A DNA stretch of 64,000 bases, taken from the NCBI RefSeq assembly GCF_013340285.1, contig NZ_BLVO01000013.1:603574-667573 (forward strand), written 5' to 3'. The notes beneath the pieces are model-generated. The model saw only the letters and a program-made list of their open reading frames with translations, made no database searches and was not told the DNA's origin. The position numbers and the translations under genes are program-made. This document shows, piece after piece, positions 51,989 through 60,742 of the stretch. Source of the stretch: Desulfovibrio subterraneus (GTDB lineage: Bacteria; Desulfobacterota; Desulfovibrionia; Desulfovibrionales; Desulfovibrionaceae). Position 1 is the stretch's first letter. The number at the start of each line of letters is the position of its first letter.

Positions 51989-52729
51989 GGTTTTTCTCCA
52001 AAGAGTGTATGTTTTTTTCGACGCAGCCTGCTGTGCAGGGGGCACTGCGTCTGAATTTTGAATGCATCAATAGGGCGCAATTATACGCGTCCGGAAGTTG
52101 TGCACCGTTGTGATAAGCGTTGCATTGTTCCGGAAGTGTTATTTGACATCACACAGATCACAACAATAGCAATTGTGAAAATATGATCAAGTGCGGTGTC
52201 TTCGCAGGTCTTTTGGTGGACGTGCAGGGCAAATAGTCTGTAAAGGCATTTCGTGAAATAAGTCACATTGCGAACATCTCATGCAATGCGTCATCGTTTC
52301 ACGAACACGTGTCGATAGCCAAGAAGCAGGATATCGAGCGAAGAATTGCAGTACCAATACGGTACTGATGCATGCAGTCATTGCGTGAGATCAAAATACG
52401 CATGTTTGCGAAATGCGCAAACGAAAAAAATTCATGTCGGTAAGAAGTAAAATTGATTAACTGACCAGCGTGACATCGGGCTGGGAGGGGAGGAAATAAC
52501 ACCAGCCATCATTATATAACAAAGTTGGGGAGTAAGGGCGTGCAGGCGCCTGAATGCTTGACGCGTTTTCTCCTTGGGTCTAGTTTGGCGCAGCCTGAAA
52601 GGGCGGCTTCAGCCCGTTGCTGCTTTGCACTTCCCTGGCTTTTTCCTCAGTTCGGCCGTGTGTCCGGAGTGAGAAAAATGCTTCTCAGGTTTAACTTTGC
52701 ACTAATCCGCTAAATATAACGGGGGCATT
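51989..52729. other. Long gene-free region with palindromes
   Basis: 742 bp with no supported gene. Two direct repeats TTCCGGAAGT/TCCGGAAGTT lie near 52090-52135. Rex-like dyads include TCGTGAAATAAGTCACAT (52251-52268; 11 of 14) and TTGTGAAAATATGATCAA (52172-52189, weaker). A hairpin GTTTGCG / CGCAAAC is at 52404-52422. Two divergent genes start at its ends, so it probably holds two promoters. Confidence 0.45.
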
Positions 52730-53107
52730 ATGTCCATTGATGATGAAATTCTGGATATGCGCGACGATCTGGCCGATGCCGTCATAGAAGCACTTCTTGA
52801 ATCCGGCTATCGGGATCTCAAGGCGGAAGGCTATGAAGACTTTCCCGCGCCTGACCCAGTCGGCGGACATATTCCGGACATCACGGCCAAGAACAAGAAG
52901 GGTATTACCTTCATCTTTGAAGTAATCACCAAGGAATTCTTCGCCGAGCAGGAAGTGGCCGACAGAATGAAGGCCTTTGCCGAGTTCGGAAACGAGAAGG
53001 AAGCCCAGTTCGTGGTTATCGTTCCCGAAGGTGAAGAAGGCTTTGCCAGTGCCTTTATTGAAGATCTGGAAATTCCCGAAGACAGCGTGGAGATCTGGGA
53101 AGCCTAG
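52730..53107 (+). CDS. Small acidic protein, PD-(D/E)XK-like
   Basis: 125 residues, not firmly recognised. The middle (HIPDITAKNKKGITFIFEVI) resembles a restriction-endonuclease-like core strand pair with Asp in IPDIT and Glu in FEV, but the Lys of ExK is missing. The protein is acidic and has no signal. GGGGG precedes the ATG. Precedes gap copy 2 by 89 bp on the same strand. Confidence 0.7.
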   Translation: MSIDDEILDMRDDLADAVIEALLESGYRDLKAEGYEDFPAPDPVGGHIPDITAKNKKGITFIFEVITKEFFAEQEVADRMKAFAEFGNEKEAQFVVIVPEGEEGFASAFIEDLEIPEDSVEIWEA

Positions 53108-53196
53108 ATTCCCCGTGATCTCCTTTTCGTCTTTTCACGATGGCGGGTCTTGCGACGCGCCATTTTCCTTCGTTGTTTTGCAGGAGTCTCAGGTAC

Positions 53197-54222
53197 ATGC
53201 CTACGAGTATTGGGATTAACGGATTCGGGCGCATAGGGCGCTACATGGCTCGTCTGCTGGGGGAACAACCTGCTGCCGGAAACGGCGGGGATGAGTCTTT
53301 GCGTTCGGATGAATCCTTGCGTCTGGCGGTAGTGAACGACATCATGTCTCTGGAAGAGGCCCGCCATCTGCTCCGTTACGATTCCATACATCGCCGCTTT
53401 GACGGCGTTATGCCGCACGATGAGGGATTCCTGCTGGCTGGCAAACCTGTCCGCTATACCACCGTGCAGCCTGCGGGGTGGAACTGGGATGGCGTGGATA
53501 TTCTCGTGGAATCCGCAGGGCCTTTTGCGGACAGGGCCAGCAACGAACGGCATCTTGCCGCCGGTGCGAGGCGCGTGGTGGTTGCCTGTCCGGCACCTGA
53601 GGCGGATGTAACCATCATTCCCGGGGTAAACGACAACGAGCTTCTGCCGGAGCACAGAATAATCTCCTGTGCTTCCTGCACCACCAACTGTCTGGCGTTG
53701 CCCGCGCAGCACATTCTGCGCGAGTTCGGTATTCGCAGCGGGCATATGACGACCATTCATCCCTACACGCTGCGCCAGCGTCTTCTGGATGGTTCGCACT
53801 CAGACCTGCGCCGCGCCCGTGCCTGCGGCATGAACATGCTGCCCACGCCGGTCGGTGCCGCCTGTACTGTGGCCAAGGTGCTGCCCGGGCTGGAAGGAAA
53901 GCTGCACGGTCTTGCCTTCCGTGTGCCCACGGCCAGCGTTTCGCTGATCGATCTGGTCTGTGAACTGGAACGCCCCGCAACGGTGGCACAGGTGAACGAC
54001 CTGCTGCGAAGCCATGCGGATGAGCATATGGGATATAGCGAAGAGCCGCTCGTTTCAGCCGACTACACGGGCTGTACCTACGGCAGTGTGGTGGACGGGG
54101 CGCTTACTTCCGTCATGGACGGCAGCATGCTGCGTATTGTGGTGTGGTATGATAACGAGGCGAGCTTTACCAACCAGCTGTTGCGGCTGGTGCGTTCAGT
54201 CCGCCGTGTTGCCGGATTGTAG
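53197..54222 (+). CDS. Glyceraldehyde-3-phosphate dehydrogenase (copy 2)
   Basis: 341 residues. Rossmann start GINGFGRIGRYMAR, catalytic Cys161 (SCASCTTNC) and His188 (MTTIHPYT, Pro where Ser is usual), ending WYDNEASFTNQLL. It keeps the Asp after Asn47 (VVNDIM) which the 23015 paralog has lost. An insertion near residues 24-42 contains an 18-nt tandem duplication (DESLRS/DESLRL). More diverged than copy 1, perhaps working in the opposite direction or with another cofactor. Start at 53197. Convergent with the Fe-S gene and sharing a terminator. Confidence 0.93.
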   Translation: MPTSIGINGFGRIGRYMARLLGEQPAAGNGGDESLRSDESLRLAVVNDIMSLEEARHLLRYDSIHRRFDGVMPHDEGFLLAGKPVRYTTVQPAGWNWDGVDILVESAGPFADRASNERHLAAGARRVVVACPAPEADVTIIPGVNDNELLPEHRIISCASCTTNCLALPAQHILREFGIRSGHMTTIHPYTLRQRLLDGSHSDLRRARACGMNMLPTPVGAACTVAKVLPGLEGKLHGLAFRVPTASVSLIDLVCELERPATVAQVNDLLRSHADEHMGYSEEPLVSADYTGCTYGSVVDGALTSVMDGSMLRIVVWYDNEASFTNQLLRLVRSVRRVAGL

Positions 54223-54230
54223 ATTTTCCT

Positions 54231-54261
54231 GAACGGGGCCCGATCAGGCCCCGGTTCCTTT
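54231..54261. terminator. Terminator between gap copy 2 and Fe-S protein
   Basis: GAACGGGGCC and GGCCCCGGTTC around CGATCA (one bulge), then CTTTTC on the plus strand. It overlaps the last codons of the minus-strand gene. Confidence 0.75.
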
Positions 54262-55548
54262 TCTGATAGCGTGAAGAAAGCGCGATCGCAGCGCATCGCC
54301 CATCAAAGCCTTTTTGACCGGCGACAGCTTCAGAAAGCCCCCCACCAGCCCCCGCATGAATTCCTGCGTACGGCTGTTGGGATTGTCGAAAATGAGATTC
54401 TGGAAGGTGCCGCGCTCCAGACATTGCAGAATAACGCGCTCGAAAGTGTCTTCCGGATGGAACACCTTGCGGGCGCGTTTTTTCAATTGCAGCGCCCCCT
54501 GCTTGCAGCGCAGGGCGCATACGCCGCAGCCAAGGCAGATGGAATCGTCTATCTCTGCGGTACGCCGTTTCTTGGGTTTGCCGCTTGCGCCGGTTTCTCC
54601 GGTCAGTTCTTCGCGTATATGGATGGCGTCTATGGGGCAGGCCTTGGCGCACAGTCCGCAGCCGTTGCAGGTCTGCGTGTCGCACTCGGCTATGAAGCTG
54701 GATGAGACCAGCACCCCGGCGTAGCCGGATTCCTTGATGCCGTGCATGAGATTGCAGCAGCAGCCGCAGCAGTGGCAGATGAAACCGGCTCCCTGCCGGA
54801 CGTTATCCGTGGACAGGGTGAAGCCCATGTCGCGGGAGCGGGCCAGAATGTCGAGCATCTCTGCCCTGTCTATCCGGCGGGCAAAGTTGTTGCGGATGAG
54901 AAAGTCGGCACCGGACCCCATGGAGGTGCAGGTCTCCAGCGTCACGTCGCATTGCTGAGTGCCCAGATGGTGCTTTTCATGGCGGCAGGAGCATAGGCCC
55001 ACGGCAAAGACGGTGTTTTCCGCAATCAGGGTAGAGGCCTTTTCGTAGTCCAGAATCTCCACATGGTCCACGTCCGCAACGGTTTCCTCATGAGGCAGCG
55101 CCCGCATGACCGAGATGATCTGCCCGTCGCCGAAGTTGGCTTCCATAAAACTCTTGTCACCGAACATGTAGCGCTGGAAAAGCTCTGCCCATTGTACGGG
55201 TTTGAGGTCGCCTTTGGTGCGCATCATGGTGAATTCGAAAAAGCCGATGACGAAGGGGCTGATCATGTAAAGGTACTGATCTTTTTCCCATATGTCGCAG
55301 ACCAGCCCTTTGCCGCACAAAGCCTCTAGCTTCGGGCGCAGCGTTGCGGCGGGGTGTCCGGTTACGGCTGCTACCCGCTCCAGCGTTGAAGGACGGTAGG
55401 GCATTCTGACGATGAGCTCTGCTTCTTCGGGTGAGTAGAGGCTGGTCAGCAGTTCGCGGAAGGCGGGAGTCCATGGGGTGCGCACGGAGGTGTTGTCTAT
55501 CTTGTCCCCGAGCTGGCGGTAGATGTCTTTGGCTACGATGTGTCCCAT
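54244..55548 (-). CDS. Cys-rich 4Fe-4S protein with N-terminal winged helix
   Basis: 434 residues. The N-terminal 110 residues look like a winged-helix domain (PSTLERVAAVTGHPAATLRP). Then Cys clusters: CSCRHEKHHLGTQQC (near 184-198), GFICHCCGCCCNLM (near 255-268), and two bacterial 4Fe-4S ferredoxin motifs CNGCGLCAKACP and CLGCGVCALRC (around 290-346). The last 70 residues are basic helices. Likely an electron-transfer or sensory iron-sulfur protein, cytoplasmic. The start at 55548 has GGAGG eleven bases upstream. Confidence 0.85.
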   Translation of the reverse strand: MGHIVAKDIYRQLGDKIDNTSVRTPWTPAFRELLTSLYSPEEAELIVRMPYRPSTLERVAAVTGHPAATLRPKLEALCGKGLVCDIWEKDQYLYMISPFVIGFFEFTMMRTKGDLKPVQWAELFQRYMFGDKSFMEANFGDGQIISVMRALPHEETVADVDHVEILDYEKASTLIAENTVFAVGLCSCRHEKHHLGTQQCDVTLETCTSMGSGADFLIRNNFARRIDRAEMLDILARSRDMGFTLSTDNVRQGAGFICHCCGCCCNLMHGIKESGYAGVLVSSSFIAECDTQTCNGCGLCAKACPIDAIHIREELTGETGASGKPKKRRTAEIDDSICLGCGVCALRCKQGALQLKKRARKVFHPEDTFERVILQCLERGTFQNLIFDNPNSRTQEFMRGLVGGFLKLSPVKKALMGDALRSRFLHAIRKGTGA

Positions 55549-55570
55549 GTTCTGTTCTGCCTCCTGTGCA

Positions 55571-55599
55571 AAAAAAGGCCGGGTTACCCGGCCTTTTTC
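55571..55599 (-). terminator. Terminator of membrane-protein gene
   Basis: AAAGGCCGGG, TTA, CCCGGCCTTT then T-rich on the minus strand. It separates the membrane protein from the Fe-S gene. Confidence 0.93.
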
Positions 55600-55618
55600 G
55601 TGATTTCGAAATGCGGGG

Positions 55619-56569
55619 CTACAGGCCCAGCTGGTACGTGACAGCGAGTAGCTGTGCTGCGGCACCGATGATGGCGAGAGGTACCGCAATGGTCATGGAA
55701 ACCTTGTGGCGCAGAGGCGTTTCGCTGCGCATTACGCGAATCCAGAAGGCGGCGGCAGCCAGCGGCATGACGGCGGCGGTGAGCCAGCACCACATGGTGA
55801 GGTTGTCTGTGGCGGGCGTACCCAGCACCGGCTGCAGCATGAAGAACAGCCATGCTGCCGGTGCAAGCTGCATCAGGGTGGGCATGAGAGCCCACTTGGC
55901 AGCGGAAGGGACGGCAAACTTGTAGTAGTCGCGGCCGAAGTCGTCACGGTTGCGGCGCAGTATCAGGTAGCACTGAGTCAGCATGCCCGAGGCGCCGAAT
56001 CCTCCGAGAAGGCTCTGAATGAAAACAGGCCACGTGGGGGAGGAAGGAGATATGGTGTATATGGCAGCAAAAATTTCCATGGTTCCTGCGCCTGCGGGAA
56101 TGACATGGCCTTCACGCAGCATGCTGCCTGCAAGACCGTAGCAGAGGAACAGGGCAAACAGCATGGAGATGGCGGCAAAAAGGCCGATGAGCATATGCAG
56201 GCTTTTGCTCTGACGCATGCTTTTCCACAGCAGGGTGTAGGCCATGAGCAGCGCAAAGGAGAAGGTTACGGCACCGAGGCTGGCCATGAGGGGCAGTCTG
56301 AATGGCCCCTGAAACAGTTCCGGGTTCTGTATGGTAAGATGCACCGCACCGGCGGCAATGGCGGTGAAGAAGAGGCAGCCGAGGGTGGTAGCCATGGTGG
56401 CTATCTGCTTGGCAAGCTTGTCGTGAAAGGTCTTCTTGTGCAGGACGGCAAGCTGCTGGTTGACAACGGCGATAGCCGGACTTGCCGCAATGGCAAGCAG
56501 TACCAGTCCGATGCAGCTCGCAACGATGGCTGTTACAGCCTGTGCCGGAGAGATGAGCATAGGGGTCAT
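55619..56569 (-). CDS. Polytopic membrane protein, unknown
   Basis: 316 residues with about eight membrane helices (e.g. GLVLLAIAASPAIAVVN, ALWKS-like ALLMAYTLLWKS, AAISMLFALFLCYGLAG). I do not recognise the family. Conserved His in HKKTFHDK and HVIPAGAG could be heme or quinone ligands; this is speculation. GAGCC before the ATG. On the same strand as the Fe-S protein with a terminator between. Confidence 0.8.
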   Translation of the reverse strand: MTPMLISPAQAVTAIVASCIGLVLLAIAASPAIAVVNQQLAVLHKKTFHDKLAKQIATMATTLGCLFFTAIAAGAVHLTIQNPELFQGPFRLPLMASLGAVTFSFALLMAYTLLWKSMRQSKSLHMLIGLFAAISMLFALFLCYGLAGSMLREGHVIPAGAGTMEIFAAIYTISPSSPTWPVFIQSLLGGFGASGMLTQCYLILRRNRDDFGRDYYKFAVPSAAKWALMPTLMQLAPAAWLFFMLQPVLGTPATDNLTMWCWLTAAVMPLAAAAFWIRVMRSETPLRHKVSMTIAVPLAIIGAAAQLLAVTYQLGL

Positions 56570-56927
56570 GCTGCTGAGGCTCCTTTGATGCTATTGGAGA
56601 CGGAACGGGCGGGGCGGGTGCGGCCCTCTGGTGCGGATAGCGCGGCGTCTGCGCTTGCCGGACCGTTCTGTCGGCAACGGTCTTGTGCCTGAAAAATGCC
56701 ATATGTGCAAGGCTGGCATGCAGACTGCAACAGGAAACAGCAATACTAACGCGCATTGTTCCTTGAAAAAAATCCCTGTCTCGCCTATGGATGAAAGGCA
56801 TGGTGTAACTGGCGGGTATTGTGCGTTCGAAAGTTGTTTCGGGCACACCAGCTCTTTCCAGCAGAGGCGGACATCGCCTTTTTTCCTGCTTGCAGGCAAA
56901 AGATGCAGACATTGCCGGAGGCAAAGT
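56570..56927 (+). other. Gene-free divergent promoter region for cpoB
   Basis: 358 bp with no gene. TTGAAA (56763-56768) and TATGGA (56786-56791) at 17 bp are a weak promoter. A 5-bp hairpin AGGCG / CGCCT followed by T6 (56865-56884) lies 44 nt before the cpoB start and could be an attenuator. Confidence 0.4.
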
Positions 56928-57893
56928 ATGGCTTTTCGTGTCGACCGGATGGTTGGTTGTATTCTGATTGCAATGTGCGCGGCATGCGCTCCCCAGCAGG
57001 GAGAGCAGAGCAGAGCGGCCAGCGACGAGTGGCGGCTGCAGAATATTGAAGCGCGTTTTCTGGAGTTTCAGGAAAGCCAGAAGGAGCGCGAGGCACAGTT
57101 GCAGACCAGGGTGCAGGATCTTGACGGCCAGCTTTCCGCAGTGCGGCAGGAACTGAACGATACCAAGACCAAGGCCGGTGAATTGCAGGCGGAAACGGCT
57201 GCTTTGAAGGAAGCTCTGCGTGCCCGTCTGGTGGCAGCGGGAGAGGCGCCTCTTGCCGATGTTCCCAAGGCCGCTCCCAAGCCGGTTCCGGCTGCCAGTG
57301 CAACGGCCAAAGCTGCACCGGAAAAAATGACTGCGTCAGCGAAGAAGGCCGCACCACAAAAGAAGGTGGCGGAAAAGGCGGCTCCAAAGGCTGCCGAACC
57401 TGAAGCCAAAGCTCCTGCTCCAGCCCCTGCTCCGGTCCCGGCCTCTGCTCCGGCCATGGCAGCCGCACCTGCTGCGGAAAAGCCTTCCGCTGCTGAAACT
57501 GTCGTGGTTGGCGATGCTTCCGGCGGTCCCGAAAAATTATATGAAGAGGGAGTCACCCTCGTTCGTGCCGGTGATGTGGAAAAAGGCCGCAAGCTGCTCG
57601 ACCAGTTCATCGGCGATAATCCCAACCATACTCTCGTCCCCAATGCCCTGTATTGGATGGGCGAGACCTACTATCACGAAAAGCGCTATGCGCAGGCCGT
57701 TCTTACCTTCAAAGAGGTTGTGCGCAGGTTCCCCAAGCATGACAAGGCTGCGGCTTCCATGCTGAAGACGGGCTTCTCCTACGAAAAGCTTGGGGACAAG
57801 AGCAACGCGCGCTTCTACCTGCAGACCTTGGTTGAGGACTATCCTTCTTCTTCGCCTGCGGAAATGGCCCGCAAGCGTCTCGCCTCCTTGTAA
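56928..57893 (+). CDS. cpoB: Cell division coordinator CpoB/YbgF-type protein
   Basis: 321 residues. CpoB links Tol-Pal to septal peptidoglycan synthesis in the periplasm. Signal peptide (7-20; CAACAP could be a lipobox), coiled coil about 30-95, a long Ala/Pro/Lys-rich linker about 105-190 (APAPAPAPVPASAPAMAAAP), then TPR units with EEGVTLVRAGDVEKGRKLL, NALYWMGETYYHEKRYAQAV. GGAGG before the ATG at 56928. No tol or pal gene is within the window. Confidence 0.9.
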   Translation: MAFRVDRMVGCILIAMCAACAPQQGEQSRAASDEWRLQNIEARFLEFQESQKEREAQLQTRVQDLDGQLSAVRQELNDTKTKAGELQAETAALKEALRARLVAAGEAPLADVPKAAPKPVPAASATAKAAPEKMTASAKKAAPQKKVAEKAAPKAAEPEAKAPAPAPAPVPASAPAMAAAPAAEKPSAAETVVVGDASGGPEKLYEEGVTLVRAGDVEKGRKLLDQFIGDNPNHTLVPNALYWMGETYYHEKRYAQAVLTFKEVVRRFPKHDKAAASMLKTGFSYEKLGDKSNARFYLQTLVEDYPSSSPAEMARKRLASL

Positions 57894-57908
57894 GGCCGCA
57901 GGATTCTC

Positions 57909-59333
57909 ATGCAGCGCACTGATGTTTCCGCTGCGTTCAGTCTTGGCGGAATGAACGACGCGCAACGAACCGAATTCTGGGCATCGCTCGCATTGCGGCA
58001 TACTTCGCGTCTCGGACCGCGGACGTGGAAGAAGCTGCTGGAAGTCTATCCCTCTCCCTATTCCGCCGTGCTGGATGTGGCCAACTGGGTGGAACGTGCC
58101 GGTGTGTCTGCCCGCATGGTTTCGGAGTATCGTTCCGAACGCTGGCGCGGACCCGCACGGGAGGAGTGGAATGCCGCAGGCAAGGCCGGTTGGCGTATCC
58201 TGTTATGGACTGACCCGCGTTATCCCAACCGGCTCAAGGAAATTACCGACCCCCCCATTTTTCTCTATTACATGGGCGATGCGGGCCTGCTTGCCAATCC
58301 CGGCGTGGGCGTTGTCGGTTCCCGCCTGTGTTCGCGTGACGGCATTGCCACAACGCGGGATCTGTGCCGCCGCCTTTCCGCCTCGGGCGTGACGACTGTT
58401 TCCGGCCTTGCGCGGGGCATAGACAGCGAGGCGCACAAGGCGGCGCTGGAAAGCTGGGGCAGCACCATCGCCGTGCTCGGCACCGGACCGGACTGCATCT
58501 ATCCGCCGGAAAACGCGGACCTGCATGCCCGCATCTGCGATGACGGGCTGGTTCTTTCCGAATTTCCCCCCGGTACCATGCCCGAAGCCAGAAATTTTCC
58601 CATGCGCAACAGAATCATCAGCGGGCTCTCACTCGGAGTGCTGGTGGTGGAAGCGGCCAAGCGCAGCGGCAGCCTTATCACCGCACGCCACGCCCTGGAC
58701 CAGGGGCGCGAGGTGTTTGCGGTACCCGGCAGGGTGCAGGCGCGAACCTCTTCCGGATGTCACGATCTCATCAGGCAAGGGGCGAAAGCCGTGTTTGCCT
58801 GCGACGATGTGCTGGTAGAGATTGCACCGCTCATCGGCATCAATGCGGACGAATGGAAAACCCCCGAAGAGGTGGCTCCCCGACAGAGACGTGTTACACC
58901 TCCCAGTCCCGCCGCCAGAACATTCACAGGGCGGCACGCTGCGGAGCAGGATGAGTCAGGCGCAACCGTTCTGCAAGGGCGAAATGCCGCCGCAGGAAGG
59001 GGGGCACCCAAACGCACGACTGCGGCTGGCATGGGCGTTGGCATGGGCTGGAGTGCGGATGATGAAGACTGTGAGCATATGGATGCTGCCGTCAGGTCAG
59101 CCGGCTGCCACCGCGTGCCTGCGGATGTCGCATCAATGAGTTTGACCGATGACATGACGCCCGATGAGCTTGAACTTTTCAAGGCGCTTTCCGGCCGCGA
59201 AACCATGCACATAGACGACCTGTGCCGCGCGCTGGACTGGCAGGCTTCCAAAGCCAGTGCCGTGCTGCTCATGCTGGAAGTGCAGGGGGCAGTGCGCCAG
59301 TTGCCAGGCATGCACTACAGCGCTATCGTGTAG
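57909..59333 (+). CDS. dprA: DNA-processing protein DprA
   Basis: 474 residues, longer than most DprA. Binds single-stranded DNA and loads RecA. Rossmann-like core (120-300) with VVGSRLCSRDG, VSGLARGIDSEAHKAAL, VLGTGPDCIYPPEN, FPMRNRIISGLS, and a C-terminal winged helix (about 405-474). Between lies a low-complexity linker (around 310-400). Follows cpoB by 15 bp. Confidence 0.95.
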   Translation: MQRTDVSAAFSLGGMNDAQRTEFWASLALRHTSRLGPRTWKKLLEVYPSPYSAVLDVANWVERAGVSARMVSEYRSERWRGPAREEWNAAGKAGWRILLWTDPRYPNRLKEITDPPIFLYYMGDAGLLANPGVGVVGSRLCSRDGIATTRDLCRRLSASGVTTVSGLARGIDSEAHKAALESWGSTIAVLGTGPDCIYPPENADLHARICDDGLVLSEFPPGTMPEARNFPMRNRIISGLSLGVLVVEAAKRSGSLITARHALDQGREVFAVPGRVQARTSSGCHDLIRQGAKAVFACDDVLVEIAPLIGINADEWKTPEEVAPRQRRVTPPSPAARTFTGRHAAEQDESGATVLQGRNAAAGRGAPKRTTAAGMGVGMGWSADDEDCEHMDAAVRSAGCHRVPADVASMSLTDDMTPDELELFKALSGRETMHIDDLCRALDWQASKASAVLLMLEVQGAVRQLPGMHYSAIV

Positions 59334-59382
59334 CATGCTGTGATCAGGGTTTTGGTAACGCGAATTTTGACGATATGAGAAT

Positions 59383-59889
59383 ATGCAGAAAATACCCGTA
59401 AAATTGGCAGCTCCGGGCATGAAACTCGCCAAAGCTGTGGTGCGCGAAGACGGCATTACACTGGTGGGCGAAGGCGTGGAGTTGTCTGAGTCTCTTATAG
59501 CCCGTTTTGAACAGTCGGGCATCAGCACCATTACCGTGAAGGGCAATCCCGTCCGGATGGACGGCCTGCCCGGAAGCACGGATTATGACAAGCGTGCAGA
59601 ACGCATCAATCATCTTTTTCGCAAGCATACCGACAATACCTTCATGATGACCTTGAAGAAGGTGCTGTCTCAGTACTTTCGTCTCAAGGCGGCTGCAATT
59701 GCTGCAGCCGCTGCCGAAGCTGCGGCTGCCGAAGCCGCTGAAGCCGCAGCTGCAGCGGCAGCGGAAGAGGCGGAAGCGAACGGTGCTGCACCCGCTGATG
59801 GTGCCGCGGATGCAGGCATGAAGAAAAACGGGGCGCAGCAGGGTAAAAACGGTATAGGATCGTTGCTCTCCAGGAAGGTGAAGGCATGA
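59383..59889 (+). CDS. Hypothetical protein with Ala-rich helix
   Basis: 168 residues. The N-terminal 60 (KIPVKLAAPGMKLAKAVVRE, ISTITVKGNPV) resemble the small DUF3391-like domain found before HD-GYP domains. Residues 100-150 are Ala/Glu-rich helix. The stop overlaps the HDOD start by ATGA, so it is probably a partner of the HDOD protein. Confidence 0.75.
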   Translation: MQKIPVKLAAPGMKLAKAVVREDGITLVGEGVELSESLIARFEQSGISTITVKGNPVRMDGLPGSTDYDKRAERINHLFRKHTDNTFMMTLKKVLSQYFRLKAAAIAAAAAEAAAAEAAEAAAAAAAEEAEANGAAPADGAADAGMKKNGAQQGKNGIGSLLSRKVKA

Positions 59890-60725
59890 TGCAGGACATG
59901 CGAACCGAGTACAAGGGCAGGGTGCTGGCGGTGAAGAACCTGCCCACGCTGCCCAAGGTGCTGGAAGAGGTTACCCGCCTCATGGAGGACCCCAGCACCT
60001 CCACGGAGCAGATAGCCAAGGTTATCACGTTCGATCAGGTGCTGTCCGCCAAGGTGCTCAAGATGGTCAACTCGCCCATCTATGGTTTTCCGGGGCGTAT
60101 CAGTTCCATTCAGCATGCGCTGGTTCTGCTGGGGTTCAACGTCATCCGCGGGCTTATTATTTCAACTTCCGTTTTTGACGACATGAACAAGGCCATGGTG
60201 GGCCTCTGGGAACACAGCGTGGGTTGTGCTCTTGCCTCCGGCGAAGTGGCCAAGACCCTCGGGCTGAAAGATCCTGAAGAATACGCCGTTGCAGGGTTGC
60301 TGCACGATCTGGGCAAGGTGGTCGCTGCGGTGCAGTTGCCGGAGATCAAGCCGGAGCTGGAAAAGCTGGTTGCCACGCAGGACATCACCTTTCTTCAGGC
60401 GGAAAAGCAACTGCTCGGTTTCGGGCATGACCGTGTAAATGCGTGGCTGGCTTTGCACTGGAACCTGCCGCCGAACATTTCCGAGGCTATCTCGTACCAC
60501 CACAAGCCGTTGAGTGCGCAGCTGTATACCAAGTATGCCTGCGTGGTGCATATCGGCAATTTTCTGACCCGCGTGTTTGAATATGGCAACGGAGGCGATA
60601 ACAACGTACCCGTGCTGGAACCCCGTGCCATGAAATTGCTCGGCATTAACCAGCGTATGCTGGAATCTCTGCTGGATAAGCTTTCTGACGCCTTTCTCGA
60701 AGTCTCTGACCTCGGATTCAACTAG
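59886..60725 (+). CDS. HDOD-domain signalling protein
   Basis: 279 residues, one HDOD domain (15-210) with LPTLPKVLEEVTRLM, VNSPIYGFPGRISSIQHALV, LLHDLGKVV. HDOD domains are non-catalytic relatives of HD, used as signalling adaptors. ATGA overlap with the upstream gene, then 17 bp to the GGDEF gene. Confidence 0.9.
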   Translation: MMQDMRTEYKGRVLAVKNLPTLPKVLEEVTRLMEDPSTSTEQIAKVITFDQVLSAKVLKMVNSPIYGFPGRISSIQHALVLLGFNVIRGLIISTSVFDDMNKAMVGLWEHSVGCALASGEVAKTLGLKDPEEYAVAGLLHDLGKVVAAVQLPEIKPELEKLVATQDITFLQAEKQLLGFGHDRVNAWLALHWNLPPNISEAISYHHKPLSAQLYTKYACVVHIGNFLTRVFEYGNGGDNNVPVLEPRAMKLLGINQRMLESLLDKLSDAFLEVSDLGFN

Positions 60726-60742
60726 GACGGTTTACCCTCCAT

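Noticed and set aside
52525-52713. 62-codon plus-strand frame upstream of the 125-aa gene
   Set aside because: No ribosome site and no protein-like composition; it probably lies in the leader.
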